A DNA stretch of 64,000 nt, taken from contig NZ_WPCW01000006.1 of assembly GCF_011421425.1 (NCBI RefSeq), forward strand, positions 1 to 64,000, read 5' to 3'. The stretch comes from Streptococcus catagoni (GTDB lineage: Bacteria > Bacillota > Bacilli > Lactobacillales > Streptococcaceae). Below the pieces are notes generated by a model. That model searched no databases. It was not told the origin of the DNA and saw only the letters and a program-made list of their open reading frames with translations. Of the stretch, positions 1 through 6,884 are shown in pieces. Within the stretch, counting starts at the first letter, position 1. Every line of letters begins with the position of its first letter. The position numbers and the translations under genes were made by a program.

Positions 1-71
1 AGATTTTTTTCGTTTTTTTATTGACAGGTAATATGCATAATCATATCACCCTACACGTTTGGTTCGTCTTA

Positions 72-85
72 TTCAGTTCTCAAAG
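72..85 (-). promoter_or_regulatory. rRNA leader boxA antitermination site
   Basis: On the minus strand this reads CTTTGAGAACTGAA, very close to the boxA of Gram-positive rRNA leaders (B. subtilis form CTTTGAAAACTAAA). It lies downstream of two rRNA-type promoters and is followed by leader-like sequence running off the left edge. Known role of boxA: loading the NusB/S10 antitermination complex so that transcription passes through rRNA. The 16S gene itself is outside the window. Confidence 0.75.
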
Positions 86-115
86 GTCTTGTTTCTCTTA
101 CGAGACAACTATTTT

Positions 116-144
116 ATTCTATCAGGTAGGATAATCACTGTCAA
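116..144 (-). promoter_or_regulatory. rRNA operon promoter P2
   Basis: Minus-strand -35 TTGACA (139-144) and -10 TAGAAT (116-121) with a 17-bp spacer. The -35 is a consensus match. It is the promoter nearer the boxA and fires toward the left edge, so it should drive the rRNA operon that begins just outside the window. Confidence 0.75.
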
Positions 145-201
145 CAACTTTTTGAAATTATTTTTTTATTTTCAGAAAAGCTTTCTTTTGACAACTTGAA
201 T

Positions 202-231
202 AGTATATCCTATTACTTTATAGATTGTCAA
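202..231 (-). promoter_or_regulatory. rRNA operon promoter P1
   Basis: Minus-strand -35 TTGACA (226-231) and -10 TATACT (202-207) with an 18-bp spacer, about 87 bp upstream of a second promoter with the same orientation. Tandem promoters in front of a boxA are the usual arrangement for rRNA operons. Confidence 0.7.
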
Positions 232-262
232 TACTTTTAACTTAAATAGTTCCAACTGTTAT

Positions 263-299
263 AAAAATCAAGAGCAGAAGCTGTTTAGCCTCTGCTCTT
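263..299 (-). terminator. Intrinsic terminator of hpf
   Basis: A 13-bp stem (270-282 pairs with 287-299, one wobble pair) closes a 4-nt loop and is followed on the minus strand by a T-rich stretch. It starts 26 bases after the hpf stop and separates hpf from the rRNA promoters. Confidence 0.85.
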
Positions 300-324
300 A
301 AGACGCATTTTACTATGTTTTATC

Positions 325-873
325 TTATTTTGCTTCAATTAAACCTAGGTCACCATCTTCACGACGATAGAGAATATTTGTAGCTCCGTCTTCTGCATCT
401 GTGTAGATAAAGAAATCATGTCCTAATAATTCCATTTGTAGACGTGCTTCTTCTACATCCATTGGTTTTAAGGTGACATTTTTTGTACGTACTACTTTCA
501 CTTCTGGAATTTCTTCGACTTCTTCAGCTTCAAACTCACTGGTAAACATTTGTCCAGTTGGAATTTTTTCACGGTGTTTTTTTGCTATTTTAGTCTTGTT
601 TTTCCGAATTTGACGTTCAATTTTATCTACAACTAGATCTATTGAACCATACATATCTTGTGAGACATCTTCTGCTCTAAGCGTCACTGATTCTAGTAAT
701 ATAGTTACTTCAACTTTAGCAGTTTTTTCACGATATACTTTCAAGTTCACTCGAGTATCTATTTCATTTTCTTCAGCAAAATACTTTTCAATCTTAGCGA
801 GTTTTGCTTCTACATAATCACGAATAGCTTCTGTTACTTCAATATTTTCTCCACGAATACTGAATTTAATCAT
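325..873 (-). CDS. hpf: Ribosome hibernation promoting factor, long form
   Basis: 182 aa. An N-terminal RaiA/YfiA beta-alpha domain starts at MIKFSIRGENIEVTEAIRDY, followed by a charged linker and a C-terminal dimerisation domain (about residues 125-180). The length matches the long HPF of Firmicutes, which binds the 30S decoding region and pairs two 70S ribosomes into inactive 100S dimers in stationary phase. Upstream of the ATG are an RBS (GGAAAGAGG) and a promoter at 917-944. Monocistronic, with its own terminator, between comFC and an rRNA operon. Confidence 0.95.
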   Translation of the reverse strand: MIKFSIRGENIEVTEAIRDYVEAKLAKIEKYFAEENEIDTRVNLKVYREKTAKVEVTILLESVTLRAEDVSQDMYGSIDLVVDKIERQIRKNKTKIAKKHREKIPTGQMFTSEFEAEEVEEIPEVKVVRTKNVTLKPMDVEEARLQMELLGHDFFIYTDAEDGATNILYRREDGDLGLIEAK

Positions 874-916
874 AAGATACCTCTTTCCTTGCGCTCTAAG
901 CGCTTTCTTTATTTAT

Positions 917-944
917 ATTATACCGTTTTCATGAAAATTTGCAA
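917..944 (-). promoter_or_regulatory. hpf promoter
   Basis: Minus-strand -35 TTGCAA (939-944) and perfect -10 TATAAT (917-922), 16-bp spacer, 44 bp before the hpf start. Between promoter and start codon (895-908) lies AGAAAGCGCTTAGA, which resembles a CcpA cre site with three mismatches. That second reading is uncertain. Confidence 0.7.
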
Positions 945-947
945 GTG

Positions 948-1613
948 TTAGCGCGCAATGGAAAATGTTTTGATTTCTTCACATTTTGTTTCTTTAAAGA
1001 GCTTAACAATATGCCACAAAGTAGTTCCAGTGGTATAAATATCATCAATAATAAGAATCTTTTGAGGGATCTGACAATCTTTTTTTAGGCAAAAAGGATT
1101 CTGACTTCTTTCTCTCTCTTTTTTTCCCTTATGTGATTGTCTTTGTGATTCTTTCTTGACTATTATATCTTGATAGGGGATAGATTGACAGTCTAAGACT
1201 GCGGTGACTTGATTAAATCCTCTCTCTTCTTCTCGTTGATCACTTAAGGGCACAGGAATCACTGTATAATCTTTATAATCTTTTTTTATTAGCTTATTGA
1301 TTTCTTCTGCAAAGACTTGTCTGAGGACATAATCACCCTGAAACTTATAGGAAGAAAAATAATCTCTCATCTTTTCATTATAGGAATAGAGTGCCCGATG
1401 TGACACAAAATGATCTTTTTTCTCCCAATTTTGACAATCCAAACAAATCCCTTCAGTATGAGCTTTATGGCATCTAGAACAGTTTGGTTGTTTGATTCTT
1501 TCAAAGGCTAGTTGACAATTATGACAGATAATATCCTTTGCTTTTACTAATAATATCAAGTCTAATAAGCTCTGCTTAACTTGAAAAATAGTATCACAGA
1601 TTAGACAGTTCAC
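948..1613 (-). CDS. comFC: ComF family competence protein, phosphoribosyltransferase-like
   Basis: 221 aa. The N-terminus has CxxC zinc-ribbon motifs (Cys3/Cys6, Cys30/Cys33 and two further pairs up to about residue 61). The C-terminal half is a type I phosphoribosyltransferase fold with the PRPP loop ILIIDDIYTTGTTL near residues 186-199. ComFC is a cytosolic protein needed for full DNA uptake in transformation. Its start overlaps the end of comFA by 20 bp, so the two are one translationally coupled operon. The stop lies directly against the hpf -35 region, with no obvious terminator. Confidence 0.92.
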   Translation of the reverse strand: MNCLICDTIFQVKQSLLDLILLVKAKDIICHNCQLAFERIKQPNCSRCHKAHTEGICLDCQNWEKKDHFVSHRALYSYNEKMRDYFSSYKFQGDYVLRQVFAEEINKLIKKDYKDYTVIPVPLSDQREEERGFNQVTAVLDCQSIPYQDIIVKKESQRQSHKGKKERERSQNPFCLKKDCQIPQKILIIDDIYTTGTTLWHIVKLFKETKCEEIKTFSIAR

Positions 1614-2910
1614 AGTGGTAAGCCTCCTTATTCATTTCTTGAATTTCTTTTCTTGCTTTAATCATTGCTCTACTTATGCCATCATGAATGAATAATAGCT
1701 GACCACTTGGTCTGTCACTTGACCTTCCTACCCGACCAGATATTTGTACCAAGCTACTGCTATTATACAAACGATGGTTTGACAAGATAACAAAGACATC
1801 AATACAAGGAAAAGTCACGCCTCTTTCTAGTATAGTTGTTGTAATGAGGATAGTTTTTTCTTTATTTCTAAACTGTTCAATGCTTTCATTTCGCTTAATT
1901 GCTTGGCTAGACACAAAAGCTACTGATTCTTTTGGAAAATTTTTTATGATTAGCTCATAGAATTGTTTGCCCTGTTCAATAGTAGGAAAAAAGATAAGTA
2001 AGGGATAGGAGCTCTGCCTTTGCTTGCTGATTAAGTGGTAGAGGGTCTTGGGCAGGCGGCCCTGATTAATTTGTTCAGATAGTGACAAGATTAATTTAAA
2101 GTCAGGAACAACCAGAGGCTGATTATGAAATCTGCGTGCTAAGCTTATTTTTTCAATGCTGCCTTCTGTTACCTTCTTTTCGAGTTTTTCAGTGGAAGTA
2201 GCCGTTAGCAAAACTAATCTGCCATCTTTTTTGAGCGCATTTTTTCTAGCTTGATTTAAGAATGCATTATCAACATAGGGAAATGAGTCCACCTCATCAA
2301 CTACCAGGAGATCAAAGGCCTGATAGAACTTCATTAATTGGTGGATCGTGGCAATAATCAATGGCCTCCTCTGATAAGCTTCTGCCTGACCATACATGAG
2401 TTGGATAGGGCAAGAAAAATCCTTAGCCATCCGTTTTTCCAGTTCAACACAGACATCTATCCTCGGGCTTGCAATACAGACCCATCCCCCCTGATCAAGT
2501 ACTGTGGCAACTAGCTGATAGATCATTTCTGTCTTACCAGCACCTGTAACAGCATGTACCAGGGTTGTTTTCTTTTTCTTATAATTCTCAATAAGCTTTT
2601 CTGAAATTTTTTCCTGGAAGGAGGTTAATTGTCCCTGCCAAAGAAGGCTATTGAGCTTAGGAAATACTTTGCTTTCAAAGTGAAAGAGATAATCATTACT
2701 AGTAAGACGCCCAAAAACTAGGCATTTTCTACAATAATATTCACCTGTAGCTAGCTGGTTTTCCTGTCTAATCTGACTTTGACATCTAAAACACTTCAGT
2801 ATAGTTCCAGTTTTAATCAGTGCTTTAAAAGTTTTTGCCGACCCCTTTAAGTGGTCGGGAACTTGCTTACTTGTTAAAAGTCTTCCATAATAATTATCGA
2901 GTGGGTCCAT
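1594..2910 (-). CDS. comFA: ComFA, DNA uptake ATPase/helicase
   Basis: 438 aa. A four-cysteine zinc finger (CFRCQ ... CRKC, about residues 40-63) precedes an SF2 helicase core with Walker A AVTGAGKTE, Walker B VVDEVD and a C-terminal helicase motif containing QISGRVGRSSDRPSG. In naturally competent Firmicutes this membrane-associated ATPase drives single-stranded DNA import with ComEC and ComFC. It is the first gene of comFA-comFC. A ComX-type box lies only 7 nt before the ATG and no Shine-Dalgarno is visible, which suggests a leaderless message. The gene looks intact. Confidence 0.94.
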   Translation of the reverse strand: MDPLDNYYGRLLTSKQVPDHLKGSAKTFKALIKTGTILKCFRCQSQIRQENQLATGEYYCRKCLVFGRLTSNDYLFHFESKVFPKLNSLLWQGQLTSFQEKISEKLIENYKKKKTTLVHAVTGAGKTEMIYQLVATVLDQGGWVCIASPRIDVCVELEKRMAKDFSCPIQLMYGQAEAYQRRPLIIATIHQLMKFYQAFDLLVVDEVDSFPYVDNAFLNQARKNALKKDGRLVLLTATSTEKLEKKVTEGSIEKISLARRFHNQPLVVPDFKLILSLSEQINQGRLPKTLYHLISKQRQSSYPLLIFFPTIEQGKQFYELIIKNFPKESVAFVSSQAIKRNESIEQFRNKEKTILITTTILERGVTFPCIDVFVILSNHRLYNSSSLVQISGRVGRSSDRPSGQLLFIHDGISRAMIKARKEIQEMNKEAYHCELSNL

Positions 2911-2917
2911 ACTTAAT

Positions 2918-2925
2918 TATTCGAA
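2918..2925 (-). promoter_or_regulatory. ComX (SigX) box, late-competence promoter of comFA
   Basis: The minus strand reads TTCGAATA, one base from the streptococcal late-competence consensus TACGAATA. This box acts as the -10 for the alternative sigma factor ComX. It ends 7 nt before the comFA ATG, a normal distance from a -10 to the transcription start, so the transcript should begin at or beside the start codon. Confidence 0.75.
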
Positions 2926-2930
2926 AGTTT

Positions 2931-2959
2931 TTGCTAAAAAAATAAATTTACTGTAAAAT
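2931..2959 (+). promoter_or_regulatory. yigZ promoter
   Basis: -35 TTGCTA (2931-2936) and -10 TAAAAT (2954-2959), 17-bp spacer. The -10 ends 6 nt before the yigZ ATG and no Shine-Dalgarno lies between, so the mRNA is probably leaderless. It is back to back with the comFA ComX box. Confidence 0.6.
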
Positions 2960-2965
2960 TTTGGT

Positions 2966-3598
2966 ATGGAAACTTATAAAACTATTCAAGAACATAGTCA
3001 GTTTGAATTAACCATTAAAAAATCACGTTTTATTACTTCTATTTATAGGATAAAAAGTGAGGATGAGGCTAAGACTATTATTGCAGAAATAAAAAAAGAA
3101 CATTTTAAAGCTAATCATTCCTGCTTTGCTATGATCCTTGGAGAAAAGAGTCAGTTAAAAAGATCCAGCGATGACGGGGAGCCTTCTGGAACAGCTGGCC
3201 TGCCCATTTTGACGGTCTTAGAGAAGCTAGAGCTGACAAATATCTTAGTGCTTGTGACACGTTATTTCGGAGGGATAAAATTAGGTACGGGCGGTCTGAT
3301 AAGGGCTTATTCTTCTGCAACTTCTGAAGCCTTAAAATCGGCACAGCTGATTGAAGTCAAAGAGCAAGCTGGCTTTCGCATTAGCTTGAGCTACTCGCAA
3401 TACCAACAGTTTTCACAGTTCTTGGAATTAGAAGGACTAGAGGAAAATGAAAGAGAGTTCACAGAGCAGATCCTAAGCTCCATCTATTTTGATCCTGACA
3501 GGGAAAAGGAAGTGGAGGATTCTCTAATTGATTTCTATAAGGGAAAAATCACTTTTACAAAACTTGATCCCAAGGTCATCGAAGTGCCTCTCAAATAA
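2966..3598 (+). CDS. YigZ/IMPACT family protein
   Basis: 210 aa. The N-terminal UPF0029/IMPACT domain carries the family signature DDGEPSGTAGLPIL and VTRYFGGIKLGTGGL. The C-terminal part is the EF-G-like second domain (DUF1949). Family members are conserved in bacteria and eukaryotes; the eukaryotic homologue IMPACT acts on translational control, but no bacterial enzymatic function is firmly assigned. Transcribed divergently from comFA, an arrangement common in streptococci. A promoter ending 6 nt before the ATG and the absence of an RBS point to a leaderless transcript. Confidence 0.92.
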   Translation: METYKTIQEHSQFELTIKKSRFITSIYRIKSEDEAKTIIAEIKKEHFKANHSCFAMILGEKSQLKRSSDDGEPSGTAGLPILTVLEKLELTNILVLVTRYFGGIKLGTGGLIRAYSSATSEALKSAQLIEVKEQAGFRISLSYSQYQQFSQFLELEGLEENEREFTEQILSSIYFDPDREKEVEDSLIDFYKGKITFTKLDPKVIEVPLK

Positions 3599-3618
3599 TT
3601 TCTACTTAATATAAACGT

Positions 3619-3657
3619 AATAGTTCTTTGATATCAGTGTGATAGAAAAGAACTATT
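3619..3657 (+). terminator. Hairpin after yigZ
   Basis: Perfect 11-bp inverted repeat (3619-3629 with 3647-3657) around a 17-nt loop, followed by TTTACATTTT. It sits 20 bp after the yigZ stop and just before the cysK promoter. A weak terminator is likely; the U-run is interrupted. Confidence 0.55.
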
Positions 3658-3685
3658 TTACATTTTCAGATTTTCTCATTATACT
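3657..3685 (+). promoter_or_regulatory. cysK promoter
   Basis: -35 TTTACA (3657-3662) and -10 TATACT (3680-3685) with a 17-bp spacer, 38 bp before the cysK ATG. The -35 touches the foot of the preceding hairpin. Confidence 0.65.
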
Positions 3686-3723
3686 AGTGTCAGATAGGGT
3701 TTTTGAAAGGAGAGAGGCAGATC

Positions 3724-4647
3724 ATGACAAAAATCTATGAGAACATTACTGAATTAGTAGGCCATACACCTATTATTAAATTAAATCGCATAAACCAAGA
3801 GGATGCTGCAGATATTTATGTAAAATTGGAATCTTTTAATCCTGGTTCCTCTGTTAAAGATCGTATTGCCTTAGCAATGATTGAAGCAGCAGAAAAAGAA
3901 GGAAGCCTAAAAGCTGGTGACACTATCATTGAACCAACCAGTGGTAATACGGGTATTGGTCTTGCTTGGGTTGGTGCTGCCAAAGGTTACCCTGTCATCA
4001 TAGTGATGCCTGAAACAATGAGCCTGGAACGCCGACAAATCATCCAAGCCTACGGGGCAAAGCTTGTTTTAACACCTGGAGATCAAGGAATGAAAGGTGC
4101 TATTGCTAAGGCAGAAGAACTAGTTGCTAAAGGAAATGGTTGGATGCCAATGCAATTCAGTAACCTTGCTAATCCTCAAATCCATGAAAAGACCACAGGA
4201 AAAGAAATTGCAGATGCTTTTGAATCTATTGGCTTAGATGCCTTTGTTTCAGGGGTTGGTACTGGAGGAACAATAACAGGAGTTTCTCATAGTCTAAAGA
4301 CTAAATGGCCTGATCTTAAAGTCTACGCCGTTGAAGCTGATGAATCAGCAGTTTTATCAGGTGATCAACCTGGCCCTCACAAAATACAAGGTATCTCTGC
4401 TGGTTTTATTCCTGAAATTTTAGACACTAAGTCTTACGATCAGATCATACGTGTCAGCTCAGAGGCTGCCTTAGCTACTGGTCGCTCCATCGGTAAAAAA
4501 GAAGGTTTCCTTGTTGGTATTTCAGCTGGAGCTGCTATCTACGCGGCCATGGGAATTGCCAAAAAACTAGGAAAAGGTAAGAAGGTTTTAGCAATCATAC
4601 CAGACAATGGAGAACGTTATTTGTCCACCGATTTATATCAAAAATAA
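3724..4647 (+). CDS. cysK: Cysteine synthase (O-acetylserine sulfhydrylase)
   Basis: 307 aa PLP fold type II enzyme that makes L-cysteine from O-acetylserine and sulfide. The PLP lysine is in [11 protein letters not shown], the substrate loop is [12 protein letters not shown], the phosphate-binding loop is GTGGT and the C-terminal motif is GISAGA. The ATG at 3724 is preferred over an upstream TTG at 3703 because AAGGAGAG lies about 10 nt before it. It has its own promoter and is followed by nearly 300 bp of folded non-coding sequence ending in a strong terminator. Full length. Confidence 0.95.
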   Translation: MTKIYENITELVGHTPIIKLNRINQEDAADIYVKLESFNPGSSVKDRIALAMIEAAEKEGSLKAGDTIIEPTSGNTGIGLAWVGAAKGYPVIIVMPETMSLERRQIIQAYGAKLVLTPGDQGMKGAIAKAEELVAKGNGWMPMQFSNLANPQIHEKTTGKEIADAFESIGLDAFVSGVGTGGTITGVSHSLKTKWPDLKVYAVEADESAVLSGDQPGPHKIQGISAGFIPEILDTKSYDQIIRVSSEAALATGRSIGKKEGFLVGISAGAAIYAAMGIAKKLGKGKKVLAIIPDNGERYLSTDLYQK

Positions 4648-4656
4648 GGCAATTTT

Positions 4657-4939
4657 TGCTACCTTCCTTAAGTGCTGTCGGACAGGTTAAACAGTCAGGG
4701 GAGTGACTGTTTAAGAAAATCAAAGAACTCCATCCCTAACTTTCGAGCCTAAGGTCTCGAAAGTTCCGATTGTCTAAAATGTTAATATTAAAGATATTTT
4801 AGACACTTTTAGCACAGCGGAGGTAGCCTTAATAAGCTCGAATTTATTGATAGTCTGCAGAGCTTCTTAGCCTATCGGTCTAGGTAAATAGGGTTTGTCT
4901 ACATTCCCATATAACCCAATTTTAGGGTTATATTTTTTT
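4657..4939 (+). ncRNA. Candidate structured RNA or folded cysK 3' UTR
   Basis: Non-coding stretch with heavy pairing potential. GCTACC(T)CC at 4658-4667 pairs with 4819-4827, and GTGCT 4672-4676 with AGCAC 4811-4815. These long-range helices enclose three perfect hairpins: 11 bp (4687-4697/4704-4714), 10 bp (4738-4747/4756-4765) and 9 bp (4772-4780/4796-4804). A further 6-bp helix (4834-4839/4860-4865) and a terminator (4909-4939) follow. I recognise no known RNA family and see no separate promoter, so it may be the cysK 3' UTR, an sRNA released from it, or a remnant of a structured element. Confidence 0.5.
4909..4939 (+). terminator. Intrinsic terminator after cysK region
   Basis: Perfect 9-bp stem (4909-4917 with 4925-4933), 7-nt loop, then a run of seven T. 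It is 262 bp beyond the cysK stop and is the first strong terminator after that gene. From 4940 to 5129 the sequence is very AT-rich and holds only the upstream region of the next gene. Confidence 0.85.
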
Positions 4940-5129
4940 GTCTAGCATTTATAGTCACTTGTTAGGTCATATTCTAAAATCCAGTATTATTATTTGATAA
5001 ACTTTTTTTATCATTATACTTTTTTATTAGCTAAGAATATTTTTATCATAAAAATAAAGATTTATTGTTTTTTATTTTGAAATATATTATCATATAGATA
5101 AATAATACAGACAGAAATGGAATGAATAT

Positions 5130-5801
5130 ATGAAAAAAGCCAGGTTAGAGTACTGGAAGACTGTCATTGCTTTTTTGAAAAGTGTACTGGGAGATCAGTA
5201 CGAAATTGTTTTACATGTTATCAGTAAAGACGACATCTATATCGGCGAAATTGTTAACAGTCATATTAGTGGTCGAACTGAGAATTCTCCACTTACTGCC
5301 TTTGCCTTAGATTTGATTAATAAAAAAGTTTACCGAGTTAAAGACTATGTTACCAATTACAAGGCAATCGTCAATTCCCAACATAAAGAGGTTCGAGGCT
5401 CTACTTTTTTTATTAAAGATCAAGATGGCGAATTAGAAGGTATGCTTTGTATCAATATGGATATTTCTGCTTACCAAAAATTGGCAACGGATGTTTTAAA
5501 GTTAGGTAATCTGGGACTTGAGCAACTCAGTTCTGAAATCTTCAATATGGCTCCTAATAGTCAAAATCAAGAAGAAGCTGTTGAGGTGCTAACCTCAAAC
5601 ATTCAGGATATTATTAGTGAAATCATTGATCCTTCCCTTCTCAATCAAAATATCCAACTGAGTCAGGAAGTTAAGATTGAGATTGTCTCAAAGCTTCATG
5701 AAAAAGGAGTTTTCCAACTAAAGGGAGCTGTTTCAAAGGTTGCGGAAATACTGAATATTTCTGAACCAAGTGTCTATCGTTATTTAAAAAAGATCGACTA
5801 A
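5130..5801 (+). CDS. YheO-like PAS/HTH transcriptional regulator
   Basis: 223 aa. The N-terminal YheO-like PAS domain (about 1-120) includes the family-typical GEIVNSHISGRTENSPL; a C-terminal DauR/YheO helix-turn-helix (about 165-222) ends in SVYRYLKKID. Members of this family are cytosolic DNA-binding regulators, for example E. coli DauR for D-arginine catabolism; the ligand here cannot be told. It stands alone with an AT-rich upstream region and no adjacent target operon. The RBS is weak (TGGAATG). Downstream lies an IS remnant. Confidence 0.85.
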   Translation: MKKARLEYWKTVIAFLKSVLGDQYEIVLHVISKDDIYIGEIVNSHISGRTENSPLTAFALDLINKKVYRVKDYVTNYKAIVNSQHKEVRGSTFFIKDQDGELEGMLCINMDISAYQKLATDVLKLGNLGLEQLSSEIFNMAPNSQNQEEAVEVLTSNIQDIISEIIDPSLLNQNIQLSQEVKIEIVSKLHEKGVFQLKGAVSKVAEILNISEPSVYRYLKKID

Positions 5802-5907
5802 AATAGATATCAAACACTTTTCTTACTACACTTATTGATATAGATCAATCATATTAAAAAGTCAACTCCTTAGACTGAACTGCACCCCAAAAGTTAGACA
5901 CTATATT

Positions 5908-6126
5908 TTAAGTAAAGGATTTAATCCTGTCTTGTACAGGGCTAAGTCCTTTTAGTTTTACTTTGATACGTTTATTGTTGTAATAATCAATGTAATTTGT
6001 AATCGCTTGTTCTAAATCATCTAGTGATTTATAGTCACTCTCATAGCCATAGAACATTTCTGACTTTAATAGGCCAAAGAAAGATTCCATCATCCCATTG
6101 TCTGGGCTGTTTCCTTTTCGTGACAT
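5908..6126 (-). pseudogene. IS3-family transposase OrfB, C-terminal fragment
   Basis: 72 codons open from SRKGNSPDNGMMESFFGLLK to the natural C-terminus (LSPVQDRIKSFT). This is the end of the rve integrase core and includes the final catalytic glutamate (MESFFG). The N-terminal HTH_21 region and the two catalytic aspartates are absent, so it is a dead fragment of the surrounding IS remnant. Confidence 0.85.
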
Positions 6127-6426
6127 AGATGGACGAATACCTTTAGAGCTTCTTCCTTCAAAGGGAGTTCCCTCGACTTTTTTAAGTAAGCAAGCTCAGT
6201 TCTAAGCTATTCATTTTCTTCTCGAAGTTCTTCTAATTCAGTCATCTCTTCCCAAGTTTTCTTTGGTTTAGGTCCCATTTATGATGGTATCTCTTGTTTT
6301 TTCAACAATAGTATAACCGTTTTTTCTTATATTGTGCTATCCAATTTGATAGTTGAGACCAAGAAACACCTGATTTTTTTAACGATAAATTTCTAGTTTA
6401 TTTTCATAGCTTAATTTCATACAAAA

Positions 6427-6459
6427 ACCCCTTTCACTGGATAATCCAGTGAAAGGGGT
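6427..6459 (-). other. 15-bp perfect hairpin at the IS 5' end
   Basis: ACCCCTTTCACTGGA (6427-6441) and its exact reverse complement (6445-6459) are separated by 3 nt. It lies between the terminal repeat and the degraded OrfA start. Stem-loops at this place in insertion sequences can limit transposase expression from outside transcription; that role is inferred here. Confidence 0.7.
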
Positions 6460-6530
6460 ACATATCATTTGTCTAACTTTTGAGGTGCAGTTCAAGAACC
6501 AGGGATTGATTTTTTAAATATTCTACAAGA

Positions 6531-6884
6531 TTATTTACTGAAATGGGCGATGCCTTCTTCTATCCAAGTTGGCAATTTTTCTTTTAAGGGCTTAAATCCA
6601 ATCTTGAGACGACTGTTTGAGAAACGATGACTATGGGAACTGAGATGTTTTTCTTCCTCTAAAGTTCTTAAGGAAAGACTTGCCTTTTGATTGAACTCGT
6701 CAAGATCAACAACCTGCACGATAACTTCTTGACCGACCTTTAGATCCTTACTAATATTATCAATAAAGCCAGTCTTAATCTCTGAAATATGGATCAATCC
6801 TGCTGTTCCATTTTCAAGAGCTACAAAGGCACCATATGGTTTAATTCCCGTAATGGTCCCACGCAGTTTGTCGCCGATTTTCAT
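6531..6884 (-). CDS. S1 RNA-binding domain protein (CvfD/YugI-like)
   Basis: 117 aa. An N-terminal S1 OB-fold (about residues 1-75, MKIGDKLRGTITGIKPYGAF) is followed by a basic, Ser-rich tail. Homologues are the general stress protein 13/YugI family; the streptococcal one (CvfD) has been linked to post-transcriptional regulation. Its ATG overlaps the stop of the HAD-cyclophilin gene (TAATG), so the two are translationally coupled. The stop codon is about 37 bp from the IS remnant, which does not truncate the gene. Confidence 0.85.
   Translation of the reverse strand: MKIGDKLRGTITGIKPYGAFVALENGTAGLIHISEIKTGFIDNISKDLKVGQEVIVQVVDLDEFNQKASLSLRTLEEEKHLSSHSHRFSNSRLKIGFKPLKEKLPTWIEEGIAHFSK

Larger units (their letters stand above)
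5876..6494 (-). mobile_element. Internally deleted IS3-family element
   Basis: Terminal inverted repeats of about 25 bp (5876-5900 and 6470-6494) match at all but one base. Between them, on the minus strand, are the start of a degraded OrfA (begins MKLSYENKLEIYR, then stops), a scrap of its leucine-zipper end, and the last 72 residues of the OrfB integrase. Most of OrfB, including the first acidic catalytic residues, is missing. At about 620 bp against roughly 1.2-1.5 kb for a full element it cannot transpose alone. No clear target-site duplication is visible. Confidence 0.85.

Noticed and set aside
188-216. Plus-strand TTGACA with a 17-bp spacer and TATTAC
   Set aside because: It overlaps the minus-strand rRNA P1 promoter and would read into the hpf terminator and antisense to hpf; likely a by-product of AT-rich, near-palindromic promoter sequence.
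895-908. cre-like AGAAAGCGCTTAGA in the hpf leader
   Set aside because: Three mismatches to the cre consensus; kept only as a remark in the hpf promoter entry.
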